Shown here: piece after piece, positions 48,908-59,240 of the stretch
Layout of the letters: the number at the start of each line of letters is the position of its first letter
How positions within the stretch are numbered: the first letter of the stretch is position 1
Source of the DNA: Parelaphostrongylus tenuis
Lineage: Eukaryota; Nematoda; Chromadorea; Rhabditida; Metastrongylidae
Reading direction: 5' to 3'
NCBI GenBank assembly: GCA_019055375.1
Contig: JAHQIW010003873.1
Location: forward strand, 62,001-126,000
DNA: 64,000 nt
Notes under the pieces: generated by a model
Told to the model about the DNA's origin: nothing
The model's input: only the letters and a program-made list of their open reading frames with translations
Databases searched by the model: none
Translations under genes and position numbers: made by a program

Positions 48908-50542
48908 CCTCAAGGATAGCCGGGCAAGAGCATTCCTCTTGCGCTTGTTCTAGATTGCCGGAGAGTGTTGGAGGCTGTGAAATCAATTCTGCGTCAAGCC
49001 GCATCAAGCATCCTTAATCACTCGACCAGATCCCTCACAGTCCTCAAATTAGCCCAGATAGTTCTCATCAGTTATGAGGGTGCAAATGAAAAACCAATAT
49101 CATTTGCTGGAGAAGAAATTTTTAAAGGAGTGTCAGTAACCATCCAAAAGCTGAGACTTGTGGCCACAGCCCCACTTCGCCGGCTTTTTAAAACACCCTT
49201 TATGACGCTGTGTCATCCAAGTCAAAAATTATGTTAAACACTCGCCTTTCGCCTCCATTTTTATCACGCGTATGATTCGCTGAAAATCGAAAAGCATATC
49301 AATGTGTAGAGAAATTTTTTTAGTATCATGGTCAATCGTTTTATTTGACGTTTCTTTCGAAACGGAGGAAAACATCCCAATTGAATAACAAAATATCTAT
49401 CGTCCCGCTTCGCCTCGCCCCTGCCGCTCCCCATACCAAGGCGATCGCCTTGTCAAATAGCTTGTAAACTTGCTTACTTACTTAGATACATAGATGGTCC
49501 GTCTTCACTAGTTGTGCGGATCCCCGTACATATTTCAAATGGTATATTGCTGGTTGTGCATTTAATATACCTTGGTTTACTGAAGTAACCTTGCAATGGC
49601 TTTTTCAGGTCTTCATGATGTCGTTTCCAAAGGATGGGTTTCGGCGACGTATCCTTGGCCGGGCTTCCTACTAGCTGATTCGGTGATATTGTTAGGCCGA
49701 AATCAAAAAATAGGTAAAGAAAATTAACCGACGCTCACGGATGATGTAGAAGCCGAAATCTAGCTTGTAAACTACGTTACTAGAAATGTAAAAATCGAGC
49801 ATATACTTTTGGTAAACCGCATTTCCGAAAAATAAGCACATCGCTAGAATCACAAAATTTTACGTTATCAGGTGATTACTGTTGGTCTCATGAAAGAGCT
49901 CTGTCCGGTGAGGTTTGAAGCACAAATTAAAAGACCGCAGGAAATCTATCAAAAGAGCCTTTTGAAAATCAAAAACATTTTTGAGTTCTTTGAAACCTGA
50001 GCTATGGTTTGAGCATTACCACCCTCAGAAAAGAGTTTTGTCCAGCGATATATAAACGAGATAAGAGAAAACAACACGTGGTTTTATGAAAATGATCTTA
50101 TTTTGAAAGTTACAGCTTTACAAAGGGGTGTTTTGAAAAACCGGCGAACATGAGGAGGTACTCAAGTCTCAGCTTTCAAATGGTCACAAGCGCTCCTATG
50201 GAAAGTTCTTCTTCAGCGAATGAGATTGGTTTTTCATTTGTCACCTTATAACCACAAAGTACCGGAATGGTACTTTGTGTGTGTATTCACGTGATTAGCT
50301 CGATTGCTTTAATACTTGAGTTGTTGCAAGTAGATAAGAAGTGCATAATAACAAAATAAAATAGACTGAAGGAGCACATCATGGACGTTATGTCTTCTAT
50401 GATACCCCACCAAGGCTCTTCAGATGCAACCTGTGCAGTCTGACTCCGTCATCTTCAGTGTCACAGTCCACTACACCATCACAGACCGAGCTCGGTGTAA
50501 GGCAGAGAAACGTTGCCGATTATCTGAACTCTCCGTCATCTG
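48908..50542 (+). CDS. Candidate exons of unrecognised host gene (5' part)
   Basis: 48908-48976 follows TTCATTGCAG and codes a Cys-containing segment. 49609-49713 lies between TTTTTCAG and ATAG|GTAAAG and reads GWVSATYPWPGFLLADSVIL. 50373-50496 (or to 50542) reads GRYVFYDTPPRLFRCNLC then a Ser/Thr/Gln-rich stretch, with donor GGT|GTAAGG. These three join in phase (1/2 at both junctions). No family recognised. The middle exon lies between the inverted arms of a TIR transposon (49070-50263), so it could be a transposon-captured fragment. Connection to 51805-54127 is possible but not phase-proven. Confidence 0.4.
49070..50263. mobile_element. TIR transposon arms flanking an exon-like segment
   Basis: Left arm 49070-49230 (GTTCTCATCAGTTATGAGGG, GCAAATGAAAAACC, CAAAAGCTGAGACTTGTGGC) and right arm about 49880-50263 (ending TTCATTTGTCACCTTATAAC). 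These are inverted relatives of the termini of the 58206-59100 element. The two arms may be one 1.2-kb element or two fragments. Confidence 0.55.
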
Positions 50543-50679
50543 GTTCATGATTGGGAAATGAAACGTTCTACAATGATATTCGGGGTATCATGCAAGAGAT
50601 AACCTGCATCTCCAAACCAAGATCAAACATCAGAGAATCCATTCATATCCAGATGTTAAGCGGTAAACATAACCTCGAT

Positions 50680-51060
50680 CTCGAAGGACTTGAATCGGCA
50701 TCTCAATCTTCACCGCCGGCGCGGGCTACCACTATTCCACCAAGGCCATCTCTTGGCTACCAATGCTTCTTCGACATATCCTATCGCAACGTCAGCAGCG
50801 AACCTTCCACGGGTTTGTTCGGGTAACCAGGAATCAGGGTTGAACGAAGCCGAGAGCTTTTGGATATGTAGAATCTACACAGATACTTTATTTGACTTTG
50901 CAGAAGTAGTATGATGTCACAGATATCCATCTACGAGTGTCAAGCTGTAAGCAGGAACGCGACTTCAGATGAAGTTGAACCCGAGTCTCACCCTCGACTG
51001 CCGGCGCGTGCTACCACTACATCACCAAGGCCATAGCTTCACTACCACTCGTTCTTCGAA
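50680..51060 (-). repeat. Two tandem tRNA-like units
   Basis: Units at 50690-50765 (CGGCGCGGGCTACCACTATTCC) and 50950-51040 (GAACCCGAGTCTCACC, CGGCGCGTGCTACCACTACATC), both minus. Each is followed by CCACTCGTTCTTCG/ACCAATGCTTCTTCG-type tails, as in the 37871 element. Confidence 0.65.
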
Positions 51061-51239
51061 ATTTATCCCATTATTGTCAGTAACCAACATTGATCGGTCT
51101 TGTTCTGGTGACCACGAATCGGGGTAAAACCCAGATAAGCCGAGAGTTATTGGATTTGTGGAGCCTACACAATTCTTAATTTGAGTGCTTCAGGAGAATT
51201 TCAACATTCTTACTGCTTTTTTGGCAGTGTTATGATCTT

Positions 51240-51597
51240 TGAAATACCCCCAAGCGAAACTGAGTGGTGAGCAAAAATACGGCCTCATGCGGGAGTCGAA
51301 CCCGCGTTTTATCCATGCCGGCAACGCGTGCTACCACTACACCTCCTAGGCACATTTGCGCCACCACTCATTCTTCAACAACTGCCTCAAGAGTGGTAGG
51401 ATGTTTCAGATATCCACATACGAGTTTTGAGTGAAAAGCGAAAATTGTCGATATTTGATATCGAGCGAAACTTGGTAGCTAACAAGTGGCTTCGATAGTG
51501 TAGTGGTAGCATGCGCCGTGGTAATCGCAGGAACATAGGTTCCACTCCCTCATGTGGCCGAATTTTTGCTTGCTATTTTGCGAGGGATATTTGTGAC
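51240..51597. mobile_element. Foldback element with inverted tRNA-like pair
   Basis: Left: GAAATACCCCCAAGCGAAAC (51240), GTGAGCAAAAATACGGCC and a minus unit with GGGAGTCGAACCCGCG. Right: a plus unit (GATAGTGTAGTGGTAGCATG at 51497, GGTTCCACTCCC) then CGAATTTTTGCTTGCTATTT and GCGAGGGATATTTG. The ends are complementary over about 30 bp with mismatches. Confidence 0.65.
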
Positions 51598-51804
51598 ATC
51601 AACCCATCGCTAAGGCAGTATTAGAAAGATCTTGTATAGCTACAAACAAAAAAAAAACGCCTATAATTTAAACTAAACTTTGTAGTGACGACGACGGCGT
51701 CAATTAAAATGTTCGTACGTAATTACACGCGAGCTTATTTCGCAACGTCTGTGTATATTTAATCGTTATTAATTTTATATAGCCTCTATCTTACTATTCG
51801 TTAG

Positions 51805-52240
51805 GAGACGAAGTAGTCTTGGATCTTTCGGGATTGTCGAGGGAATCCACGAATCTTCCACCGGCCAGCGATCGACTCGTCCGCAAACAATTCCTCTCAG
51901 TGTTTTCCATCGTCGTCGTCGAGACAGTCGTTTCCAGTAGCTGTTCTCCTCAGCAGTTGATCTCTGGAACGTCTCCCGGACTCTAACCTTCTATGAATTT
52001 TATTTCGTCTCGAGTTTATTGTAATGACGAAAGGAAATGTTTCAGTTTGATTCAGGTAACGCCAATGAACGACAGAACGCCTCTGATTCTCGGCCGTCAA
52101 CGGGCTGTTGCTTCCACAAGGTTCCCTTTACATTCGCATATTTATATGTATATGCATATGTATATGTATGAAATACATATGTATATGTGTATGCCCTCGT
52201 GCACATACACATATATATGTATATATATACATATATATAA

Positions 52241-52276
<36 letters not shown>

Positions 52277-53416
52277 CAGTTCTTTCTATAATTGTTGCCA
52301 CTGAAGCAATAAACATTAGATTTTTTTAACCAGAAAAAATTAAATTTGCATGATTTTGATATGGTTTAGTTGCGCATTTTCTTACCAACATTTTGAAATA
52401 CAACTTACCTGAACTTGCTTCGGGGCGCCGTGGCCGAGTGGTTGTGATGCTCGCTGTGGCGCGCGTGGTGCCGAGCACCACTCCCAACCCTCTCCGGCAG
52501 TCACCAAGAACCCCGTTTGGAAAACCACAGTCAGGCTATCGTTGAATTTTGCTAGGCGACATGCTCGATCAGTATTCTGCGGCATTCTAGCAAAAGGCGA
52601 AAAGCGAACTCAATGCTACAAGTGCTGGAATCTGCAGAATAAGAGATTTTGGTGATTGGTAGTGTAAATAATTAGATAAATATCTGCTTTCAAATGGAGC
52701 TGTCGTTGTATCAAATACGTTCGCCAATCCAGTTATGCACGAATGGCGCCTAGGGGAAAATGCTAGCGAAGCGGCGCGTGAGATGGAGCTTGGGACAATG
52801 GTACTGTCGCAAAAAGGACGCCTAGGAAGTGATTCGCGAAGACGTTCAAAGCTCGATAGAACAGTTTGGAGGATCAGTCGCGGTCGGGCTGCCCACAGGA
52901 AGCTCCATTAATCTTGCGCTCCCCTTCACTAGCCATTCCCCTGTGCATCATTTGTGCCGAGTAGCAGGCGAATTCGTGCCCATGATAACTCCATTTCAAA
53001 GGAAGTATTCATTTATCTATTCATCTACACAACCCGTCATCACAGTTTTTTGTCGTGCGGATCCCGACTCTTCTAGCATTCGATTCGTTTTTCGTCTTCT
53101 TCTTTGAATGACGTAGAATACTGGTCGAGCATGTCTCCTTGCAATCTCGAAAATAGCCAGGCTATGGCGTTCCTTAGGGAGTTCGTTGTTGACTGCCGAA
53201 GAAGATTGAGAGGGAGGGAGGGGGAGGGGGGGGGGGGAGTATGTCTCCACGCGTGCCACGACGAGCATTGAAACGAAAATTTTCGCAAGAAAATGCGCAA
53301 TTGAACGATACCAAACTTATGCAATTTTTATTGCTTTTAGTTAATAGATTTGACGTTTATTGCGCTGTGCCAATTCTTATAGGGCGACCTAATAATAAAC
53401 TATATCTATCTATCTA

Positions 53417-53452
<36 letters not shown>

Positions 53453-54127
53453 TATGATATAGATATAGATATAGATATAGATATAGATATATATATATGT
53501 ATATATGTGCATATACATACATCTTTGCTTATGTACATATACGTAAATACATACACGCACGTATACGTATGTGATTGCGTAGAGTGGATTCTTGCGTACA
53601 CCTAAATATGTGAACTGCATAGTTATACACATTTGTAAGCGAATTATGTACCCACATATATAGGTGTCTATACATATATATACGTATTAATAGATGCGTA
53701 TGTGCACATATATATCCACTTACGTCTATATGAGCTTGTTCACTTTTTAATATATATGTATATGCATGCAATATAGCTGCGCAGCATGTATATACACGTA
53801 TATTACGTGTTTATGTGAGCCGTATTTCAGTCTTGATCCGTATGAAGACCCATTTGCTGGACTTGAACGTGTAAGTTTGTCTCCACGCGTCAGCTCGTTA
53901 TCGCGCAGGCGAAGAGAGGTAGGACTTGAGTCATACAAGTAATGTCATCTTGTTTCAAGTAATAGTAGACATTTCATGATGAGGGGAAGATCCGTAGACG
54001 TGTGGAAGAGCGTTCAGAAAGAGAGGAGAAAAGAGAGCATGCGTTGTCGTCGACGTACGAAAGCCTTAACTATGAGATTTCTGAGAATCAACTGTACCGA
54101 GACGAGGAGGGAGATCCCGACCATCAT
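51805..54127 (+). CDS. Unrecognised host gene, four phase-consistent exons
   Basis: Exons 51805-51936, 52046-52120, 53831-53870 and 53969-54127 join without stops (phases 2/1, 2/1, 0/0). Acceptors are TTCGTTAG, TGTTTCAG, TATTTCAG and AATAGTAG; donors CCA|GTAGCT, AAG|GTTCCC, CGT|GTAAGT (strong) and CAT|GTATGA. The product is hydrophilic and probably disordered or cytoplasmic: RRRSSLGSFG and HRRRRDSRF basic clusters, SLDPYEDPFAGLER, a charged KIRRRVEERSEREEKRE helix that could be a coiled coil, and tyrosine motifs STYESLNYEISENQLYRDEE. No domain recognised. Start and end are outside these exons. Intron 2 contains AT microsatellites and a SINE. Likely the inner part of a larger gene. Confidence 0.55.
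52130..52280. repeat. AT/ATGT microsatellite
   Basis: TATATGTATATGCATATG units followed by (AT)n to 52274. Lies within the second intron of the 51805-54127 gene. Confidence 0.95.
52423..52660 (+). repeat. SINE, family A
   Basis: GGGGCGCCGTGGCCGAGTGG head (52423), CTCTCCGGCAGTCACCAAGA, AACCACAGTCAGGCTATCGT. The tail ACAAGTGCTGGAATCTGCA corresponds to AAGTACTGGGATTCGCA in the 16731 copy. Confidence 0.8.
53216..53240. repeat. G-rich tract
   Basis: GGGAGGGAGGGGGAGGGGGG-type run; could form a G-quadruplex on the plus strand. Confidence 0.7.
53400..53820. repeat. Compound microsatellite (TCTA, AT, GATATA, TATGTA)
   Basis: CTAT units 53401-53420, (AT)n to 53449, (GATATA)n 53450-53490, then degenerate TA/CG-containing repeats. 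Confidence 0.9.
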
Positions 54128-54344
54128 GTATGAACTTTTTCTCTTTATGTGCAACTTTTAGTACTCATTCGATATCTTAAATAACGGCGATTATAGTACT
54201 GCAGTTGGTTTCCGGAAAGGTCTTCTTTAAGCGCTGTAGCAGTGAAAATGACATTGAGTTTAACACTTGGCGCACATCGTTGCCTCTTGAGTTGTTGGAG
54301 TGCGCGTAGCTATCTCAAATCCGCCTTGAAGTCCGTATATTTTG

Positions 54345-54490
54345 TGAGAGCCGGTGAACGAGTGGCTAGTGATACTCCGCGCAGCTGGGCGCAGGGTTAG
54401 GCGCCTATTCCAGCACTCTCCGACAGTCATAACGAACGCCTCACGGAACACTCATGACCAGTATTCTACGACGTACACGAGAGAAATGAA
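54345..54490 (+). repeat. SINE, family A, diverged
   Basis: GAACGAGTGGCTAGTGATAC head remnant, CCAGCACTCTCCGACAGTCA, ATAACGAACGCCTCACGGAA body. Confidence 0.5.
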
Positions 54491-55546
54491 ATCCTAAGAT
54501 CTCATCACCTTACGTGCAGTATGGCATCTTCGGCTTCGATTCCCTTATGTGTAGGGCATTGGCTGAACCTAGAGTTACGTTCTAATGAGGCTTGCTAGAA
54601 TAAGCCGAAACGTACGTGTAACACTAGGGTGCCTGAACAGACCTCATGAAAGGTTAAAAATATGCTGTCAGGAAGATGAAATCCTCAGTCAATCGATAAA
54701 CGCGAAGAGACGAGTTGAGTGGGATCCGCATAGTAGGAAGGGTAGGAATAATTTTCTGTTAAAGGGTTCAAATGAAGTGATAAAGTGAATATATCTTCTG
54801 TGGGGAGTACTTTTTCTTGAAGAAATAGGATCTTCAAATAAAGGAGTATCTGTTATAAACCATAAACTTTATGAATCACTTCATTCACAGTATGACGAGC
54901 TGATTTCGTCAACTATGGACACTGTTCAAGGCGGGTTCTATGTGAATCGGGGTAAATAGGAATTCAAGACAAGGCATGAAGAAGTGAATGACTCTGGCAT
55001 ATCTGATTCGGACGATGCACCACCACAAAGGAAAGGCACTGTGAATGAACTTCTTCTTAGATACTGGTTTAGATCTTTTTATCAGGCTGTTCCATAAAAA
55101 CACCAATTTTATTAACCAGAAGTAATCAAAGCTACATGATTTTGGTGTGGTTTAATTGCGCATTTTCATGCGACAATTTAGGCATACAGGTTGTCTATAC
55201 TTGCTTCAAGGTGGAGCTGTCTTAGGAACAAGTTCGCGTGCTACTCATATACAAGTGGCTCGTAGAGGAAAACGCTAGTGCGGCGGCGCACAACATTACT
55301 AGAGCTTTCTGCGGACGGCCCGAGCGCGACTGATCCTCGAGACTGTTCTCTCCAACTTTGAGCTTCCCGAACACTTCCTAGCTGTGCTTTCTGCAGCCGT
55401 GTCATTGCTCCAAGCTCCATTAATCTTGCGCGCCGCCGTACGAACATTCTCCTCTACGCGCTATTCGTACATGAGTAGTGAGGATATTTGTTCCCACAAT
55501 AGCTCCATCTTAAAGCAAGTGTAAGCAAGTTTGTAATAAATTCCAA
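54491..55546. other. No supported gene
   Basis: Short ORFs at 54585-54788 and 55241-55447 without recognisable motifs. A sequence at 55200-55500 (GTGCTACTCATATACAAG, CTAGTGCGGCGGCGCACAAC) recurs in diverged form at 52700-52800 and 59930-60200, so an unclassified interspersed repeat is likely. Confidence 0.35.
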
Positions 55547-55895
55547 GACCGACTATCTGTTAACCTCGGCGTAGTTTGAATATGAGTATCTTCTGTTTGG
55601 CAGCTCCGAGGTGTTATTAATATTATTTATTGAATACTAGCGAAGCATACAACAATACAGCCAGTAATATAGCATGAATATACAATATTCGCGGTGGCTA
55701 ACGTTTCGGCAGGTCGCCTTCTTCAGAACCTGGAAGGATCATATTGATTTACAATCCACTATGTCAAAACCTCCATAACGCCAGCAGAAAACGTTAGAAA
55801 TGAGTTTTGGATCTCATAGTAAAGGCTTCATTGTAAAGCACTCATTTTGAATACTCATTCATCTAAACCATGCCGAGGTTAATATTTAGTCGGTC
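55547..55895 (-). repeat. Solo PLE terminal repeat with inverted ends
   Basis: 349 bp. The 31-bp ends GACCGACTATCTGTTAACCT (55547) and GAGGTTAATATTTAGTCGGTC (55875-55895) are inverted with few mismatches. The interior matches the PLE repeats at 19823-20265 and 22390-22800 (CAGCTCCGAGGTGTTATTAA; TTTGGATCTCATAG). No coding sequence is left. It carries the ribozyme motif at 55696-55730. Confidence 0.85.
55696..55730 (-). ncRNA. Hammerhead ribozyme motif in solo PLE repeat
   Basis: Minus strand: GGTT (stem I), CTGAAGA core (55726-55720), A, GGC/GCC stem II with loop GACCT, GAA, ACGT stem III, T at position 17, AGCC (55699-55696). Compared with 22584-22620, stem I changes GGCU/AGCC to GGUU/AGCC, keeping a G-U pair. 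Core, stem II and palindromic stem III are preserved while the loop changes. This is what selection on structure would give. Confidence 0.75.
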
Positions 55896-58049
55896 CGAGA
55901 ATTTGAGGGACTGCATACGGTGAAGTATGTACCATTCCAATTAACTAGCACTGTGGAATCTTCCTCTGTGCTACTCTTAGTAAGGAGCGTGTATACTGAT
56001 GAGACGGGCGGAACCTTCAAACGTACGTGCATCACTAAGATGTTGAGCGATATTATCCTTTATAAGAACAGCTTACAGTATAAGTTCACCTGCACCATGT
56101 TTGCTTGGAAGCAATGTTGCAATGTCTAAGAATAGGCATTGTAACTAGAAACAACCACAGGCATGTATCAATGCAGGAAACCGAATCAAAATGATGGCTT
56201 TATGTGTTGCACCGTTGCGAAAATCTGATCTGGACTGGTCCTGTATTCTCTATTCTATGCTTGATCCGCCTACAGTTGAACGTCTGTTGTGCGTTGATTT
56301 TTGCTCCATTGGTCTTGCAAGTGTTAGCCTGCAACTGGTTTACTAATACAGTTCAGAGGCCAACTGCAATGCAGAAATGAGCCATCTTCTATCCGCCAAC
56401 GCTAACGCCTGCTATGACTCATTGCCCGATTATGCTCATTTTCCAGAAGTAGATCATTAAACATTTGATAATATGAGATAAAGGCATGACTGAAAGGGAG
56501 AATAGCAGTTATGAAGGGGAATAAGTGTTATAATCCCTGCCTAAGATCGGAATTTTTGTTTATTAGGGAACATCGTTGCTAACATCGTAGCAGTATTCAC
56601 CCTTCCGCGACAGTGAACCCAAAGCTTCTGCATCTCCAAATGGCAATTTTGGACGGTCTGCCCCATCTTTTCTGAACCCTTGACCCCTAGAGTGCCATTC
56701 TTCGACGCAGCACGTCAGGAGATAGTGATGCAGAAGAGGAAGCAACCTGATCAGAGTTGCCAATCACCGATGCGCCTTGGGTACACGGTTGCAAAAAGGC
56801 TGAAAAATCTTGTAGATTTTTATAGCTGTATTCAAAGCTACTAAAAATTGGTGCGCATATAGGAGCAGATTATTTGGAATTGGAAGCGCCTACTCAACTA
56901 CTCAGTGACTACGCACTCTCCCAATGGTTTGTCTTCTCAAAATGCCTAATTTGACGAAGCCAATGTGCCATGGATTCGTGGCTTATCGTATTAAAAACAC
57001 TTCGTGCTATTAGCTTTTGGCGCAAATCCTTAGGTGGAATTCTTGCGCTATCCTTGTATAAATGTCGGCGATCCTGACTACTTCAACTGATGCTTGATTT
57101 TGCTGTTACTTATGGTTTTTTCGCCAAGTATCTGTAAGGATTCAGAGAAGTTCCCCCGTTGTATGCTCAATCGCCGTGCTATTTTACGCAGTAACAGTGA
57201 TCAGAAAGGTTAGTTTCAAAGTTTTCGGAAGCGTTTGGTTCTTTATTTTTCTTCAGTTCCAGTAATTGCATGAATTCTCCTCCGTAATGTGGACTTGTTG
57301 TGAAAATAGTCGCGAATTGGTGAGCTGACACGAGCGTATGTACTGTTAATTTTTTTCCGGAGTATTGTTTTCGTAGATCTTGAATGCTCTGCCCAGATTA
57401 TGGAGGGATTAATGGAGCGTTAACGGCGTTTGGAGGCGCCCAGCTGGATTTCTAACTTGGAATTCCTTCAGCAGTCTTTTGCAGCACTCGTCTCAGTTTT
57501 TCGGCAAACACGTCAAGACCTCTTTGTTTCTATTTTTATACTTCCCCTTTTCTTTATCGATTGCTTACAGAGAACATCAATACGTTATATTCCAATGAAA
57601 TTAAACAAGAGAATGAAAGATTAAGCGTTCGGCACTGCTCAGTCCCACGAGGATGCCTCATCGAATTCGATCAAGTATCGTAGAGTGATTGGATGCATAT
57701 TAACGGAAAGGCATCGATTCTTTAACTAAATTTTTTTTCGCTAGCACAGTTATGTTACCTGTCAGCCAATCACTGAAGGATGGTGGACTTTCTACATCAG
57801 TGTGGGGCATCGAATGAGTAACTGTTTTCTTTGCTATCATTTCTAATCGTCACCGTGCTATCCTGCTATCCTTTCCACACGTGCTATCCTTTCAAAATCG
57901 CAAGGTTTTGCAAGCATGGGAGAGTCCGCTGATTTGCTACAAAAGATTCGAAACGTTAAAGAGCTTGCTTTTTCGACTTTTTTGAACTCTATGCCTTCTT
58001 ATGGTTTCCAAATCAAGCCAGACTTCCCGTTTGAAATCCCTTCATATTG
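55896..58049. other. No recognisable gene
   Basis: Short ORFs only (for example 56563-56763 minus). No repeat or exon chain identified. Confidence 0.3.
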
Positions 58050-59240
58050 TATAGTGAGACCCGTGCGGCGCAGTAGTCAAAGGCGCGCTACGGCGTAAAC
58101 ATGATTGATGGTTCAATCACATGCCCTTAGTCCATCATGCCTTCCATCTTTCCGGGATGGTAGATTGGTAGCAAGCCTGCTTAGGAGATAGCCATTAATT
58201 TGATAGGTTCTTTCTGATTAGGAGGGAACAAATGAAAAATCGATCTCATTCGCTGGAGGAGAAGTTTTCATAGGAGTGTTAGCAACCATTCCAAACCTGA
58301 GATTTGAGGCTACAGCCTCACGTCGCCAGTCCTTCATAACACTCCCTTATAACGCTGTTACATTCGAAATAAAATTATATTTCAAAAAAACCATGTGTTT
58401 TTTTCTCTTATCTCGCTTGTGTCTCGCTGGACGAAGCCCGTTCCTCAGAGTGCTAGTACTCAAACTATAGCACAAGCTTCAAAGAACTCAAAAATGTATT
58501 CCCTTTTTAGAAAGCTCTTCTGATCTCTTGATCTCCTCTCGTCTTTTAATTTCTGCTTTAAACCTCGCCGGGTGTAGCTCTCTCTATAGGCCCTTTCAAT
58601 CATCTGATAGTGAAATGTTTTCTGATTCTAAAAACATGTTTATTTTCTCGAAACACAGTTCAGTAGAAAAAATAAGGTCGAGTTTTACATTTTTGGTAAC
58701 GTTGTTTACAGGCTGTTCGACTAGGTGAGGCTGTGCCATCTGCGGGTCGAAGCTGGACGATCGGTATTTTGTTGTTCAATCGCGAATTTTTATTCCTTTT
58801 CAGAAGGAACTCTTGGTAAAACAATTGACAAAGAACTACGAGGAATTTTCTACACATTGATATGTTTTTGGGCTCCAAAAAATTATGCGCGTAATAAAAA
58901 TGAAGAAAAAATGCGGGTGTGAAACATGGTGTTTGATGTGGATGCTACAACGTTATACAGAGGTGTTTTGACAAACCGGCATTGCGGGGCTGTAGCCTCA
59001 AGTCTCAGCTTTCCAACGGTTACTAACATTCCTATGAAAAGCTCCTCTCCAGCGAATGGGATAGGTTTCTCATTTTACTCGCTCCTAATCAGAAAGAATC
59101 ATTTGATACAATGGCATGACACCTTCGAGTCATCGTATAGGCCAGATATGCATTTAGCCCTTTCTAGCGATACTTTATGATGTCGAATTCTTTTCCTATA
59201 AATTAGAGTTTCATTAATGCCGAGAGCTTTATTCTTTATC
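58050..59240 (+). repeat. SINE, family B, split by a transposon
   Basis: The left half is 58050-58205 (CCGTGCGGCGCAGTAGTC head; GGATGGTAGATTGGTAGCAA). The right half is 59109-59240 (GAGTCATCGTATAGGCCAGA; CCGAGAGCTTTATTC). Together they match the full copy at 41149-41460. The insert at 58206-59100 is flanked by ATTTGATA on both sides. Confidence 0.8.
58206..59100. mobile_element. Non-autonomous TIR transposon with 8-bp target duplication
   Basis: 895 bp. Termini GGTTCTTTCTGATTAGGAG and CTCCTAATCAGAAAGAATC are 19-bp inverted repeats with one mismatch; sub-terminal arms of about 150 bp are also inverted (GAGGCTACAGCCTCACGTCG against GGGGCTGTAGCCTCAAGTCT). The duplication ATTTGATA is at 58198-58205 and 59101-59108. 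Eight-bp duplications fit hAT or Merlin-like elements; superfamily not settled. No transposase is encoded. It defines the termini of the family seen at 3241-3618, 32320-33060, 49070-50263 and 62059-62192. Confidence 0.85.

Noticed and set aside
53831..54127. Na+/H+ exchanger or bicarbonate transporter tail
   Set aside because: Only a DPYE tetrapeptide and basic clusters suggest this; not enough to name a family.
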